A model generated the notes under the pieces. The model did no database searches. It was not told the origin of the DNA and worked only from the letters and a program-made list of their open reading frames with translations. A program made the translations under genes and the position numbers. 60,000 nucleotides of DNA from Takakia lepidozioides (taxonomy: Eukaryota; Streptophyta; Takakiopsida; Takakiales; Takakiaceae): assembly GCA_030704615.1 (NCBI GenBank), contig CM060734.1, forward strand, positions 36,536,042 through 36,596,041, written 5' to 3'. Below, one piece after another: positions 58,874 to 60,000 of this stretch (its first letter is position 1; the number at the start of each line of letters is the position of its first letter).

Positions 58874-59735
58874 CTGTAAGATTCTCGATTTAAGATTGTA
58901 CTATCACAAAGTTCTCTTTCGTGAAGTTGAACCCTGACATCAATTCTCAATTTCAAATTAAAAGAAAATCAAGCCTGGCTTTCTCAAAACCATTTTCATT
59001 TGTTCAATCAATTCAGAGCTTGCTTGACTCAAATGAAATACACCGTTTCCTATTATGTCTCATCATTTGTGTGGGAGACAATGCACAAGTGGTGCACAGA
59101 CAGAGTACACAAGTCTAGCATCTAGAAAACCCAAGACATCCTCAAGCGGGTTTGTTTTCTAAGAATATGCAGGAAAGAGGTGGGACAGGAAAAAATTGGG
59201 TTGCTAGGTTGCTCCTGAGTCACCTCAACAATCAGACTCAACTTGGATAAATATGGTAGGTTCTGGTCTTCAAATTTGTCCCCAAAGAGCTCATGGACCA
59301 GAGAACCCGAGGTCCTCAGCCGGGCACCAATATTTCATTCATACATCAGTGACAAATTGTATGAAAGATAAATCAATGTACCCTGGAGGTGTTCACTCCC
59401 AGGGATTTGAACCCCATTGCAGCTGGTAAAACTTCGTAAAACTAAGCCTAAACACAACCTGGTAACAAGGCACTTGCAAGGCAAGAACAAGAGAAAGAAA
59501 AAAACAAAAAAATTTCTGATCCTCCTCATGGAAGATCTCCGAGAGAGATTGGGTATCCCGGAATAGACAGTTGAATCTCCCACAGATCTCTTAGTATAAA
59601 GGGCTTATGGGACAAGAGGAAGCAAGAATAAGAAAGAGAGAGGGCCACAAGCAGCCCAAAAGCAACTATTGCTCAAGGGATTGTCTAAGAGTCAACGAGA
59701 GAGGGAGAAGAGAGAAATGAAATGGTAGTTTATAA
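58874..59735. other. Probable IFT172 intron with repeats
   Basis: No IFT172 exon is recognised. It contains a SINE-like unit at 59,390-59,460. Confidence 0.4.
59390..59460 (-). mobile_element. Possible tRNA-derived SINE head
   Basis: On the minus strand AGGCTTAGTTTTACG is followed about 30 bp later by GGGGTTCAAATCCC, matching Pol III A and B boxes. Similar to the pair near 930-1,024. Confidence 0.35.
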
Positions 59736-59739
59736 CGTG

Positions 59740-60000
59740 TGAAAGCTCAAAGAGCTTATGGCCTTTGCTTTCCGGTCAAACTAAGCGCGGGGTCAATGGC
59801 CACAAGGCTACGGCAAACGACTTCGTATGAGTACATTCTCTCTAGGTCAACAAGCTTATCAAGCACGGTGGTGATCCCATGATAGAGACCCTTGGACTTC
59901 TCTTTAACCTTATCTGGAGGACTGAAATGATCCCCTTTCACTGGCGACAGGGGGTCATTGTTAATCTATACAAGAAGGGTGACAGAGAAGAACCAGGGAA
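59740..60000 (+). mobile_element. LINE reverse transcriptase, 5' edge of RT domain
   Basis: The plus frame reads NKLIKHGGDPMIETLGLLFN, LIWRTEMIPFHWRQGVIVNL and YKKGDREEPG at the window end. This is the start of LINE RT (LLKHGG...L..LFN..W....IP..WR.G.IV.L.KKGD...P.NYRGI). The preceding GVNGHKATAN segment is shared with the left-end LINE fragment. A stop lies before NKL. It continues beyond the window. Confidence 0.75.

Overview
The window looks like nuclear DNA of a streptophyte plant that is not a flowering plant. It holds a plant-type eIF4E with five exons, a plant-type E2F relic, remnants of an NPF (nitrate/peptide) transporter and plant-style CACTA, Ty3/gypsy and LINE elements. It also holds the 3' end of IFT172, a ciliary gene kept by plants with swimming sperm and missing from flowering plants. 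I cannot name the species. No rRNA gene, intact tRNA gene or CRISPR array is visible.

Layout. About 1-11.4 kb is a gene island: the first exons of a phytanoyl-CoA dioxygenase-like gene (minus), a divergent eIF4E (plus), and two tandem intronless PAP2-type lipid phosphatases (minus). At 13.3-13.8 kb is a 13-copy, 41-bp tandem array carrying a bZIP-type TGACTCA site. About 14.6-23 kb is a graveyard: NPF transporter pieces in three places, an E2F-like gene lacking its recognition helix, and one unidentified small gene. From 23 to 29.3 kb lie two decayed DNA transposons: a CACTA tnp2 relic and a DUF7869-like transposase gene.

From 29 to 54 kb the DNA is AT-rich and dominated by repeats. The most striking is a set of clusters of short palindromes (core GACCGYCA...TGRCGGTC) set in A/T-rich spacer about every 45-75 bp. 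A second hairpin family has the core TTGTAGTCG...CGACTACAA. Embedded here are three copies of an unfamiliar SWIM zinc-finger protein family. Two of them lie in a 4.3-kb block that splits the reverse transcriptase of a Ty3/gypsy element, and the same pol gene is split again by a palindrome cluster. From 55 to 60 kb the window returns to genic DNA: terminal exons of IFT172 (minus), a tRNA-derived SINE and the start of a LINE reverse transcriptase (plus).

Only eIF4E, the two PAP2 genes, the truncated PhyH-like and IFT172 genes, and perhaps one or two SWIM genes look functional. The exon joins were inferred by eye from GT/AG sites, reading phase and family resemblance.
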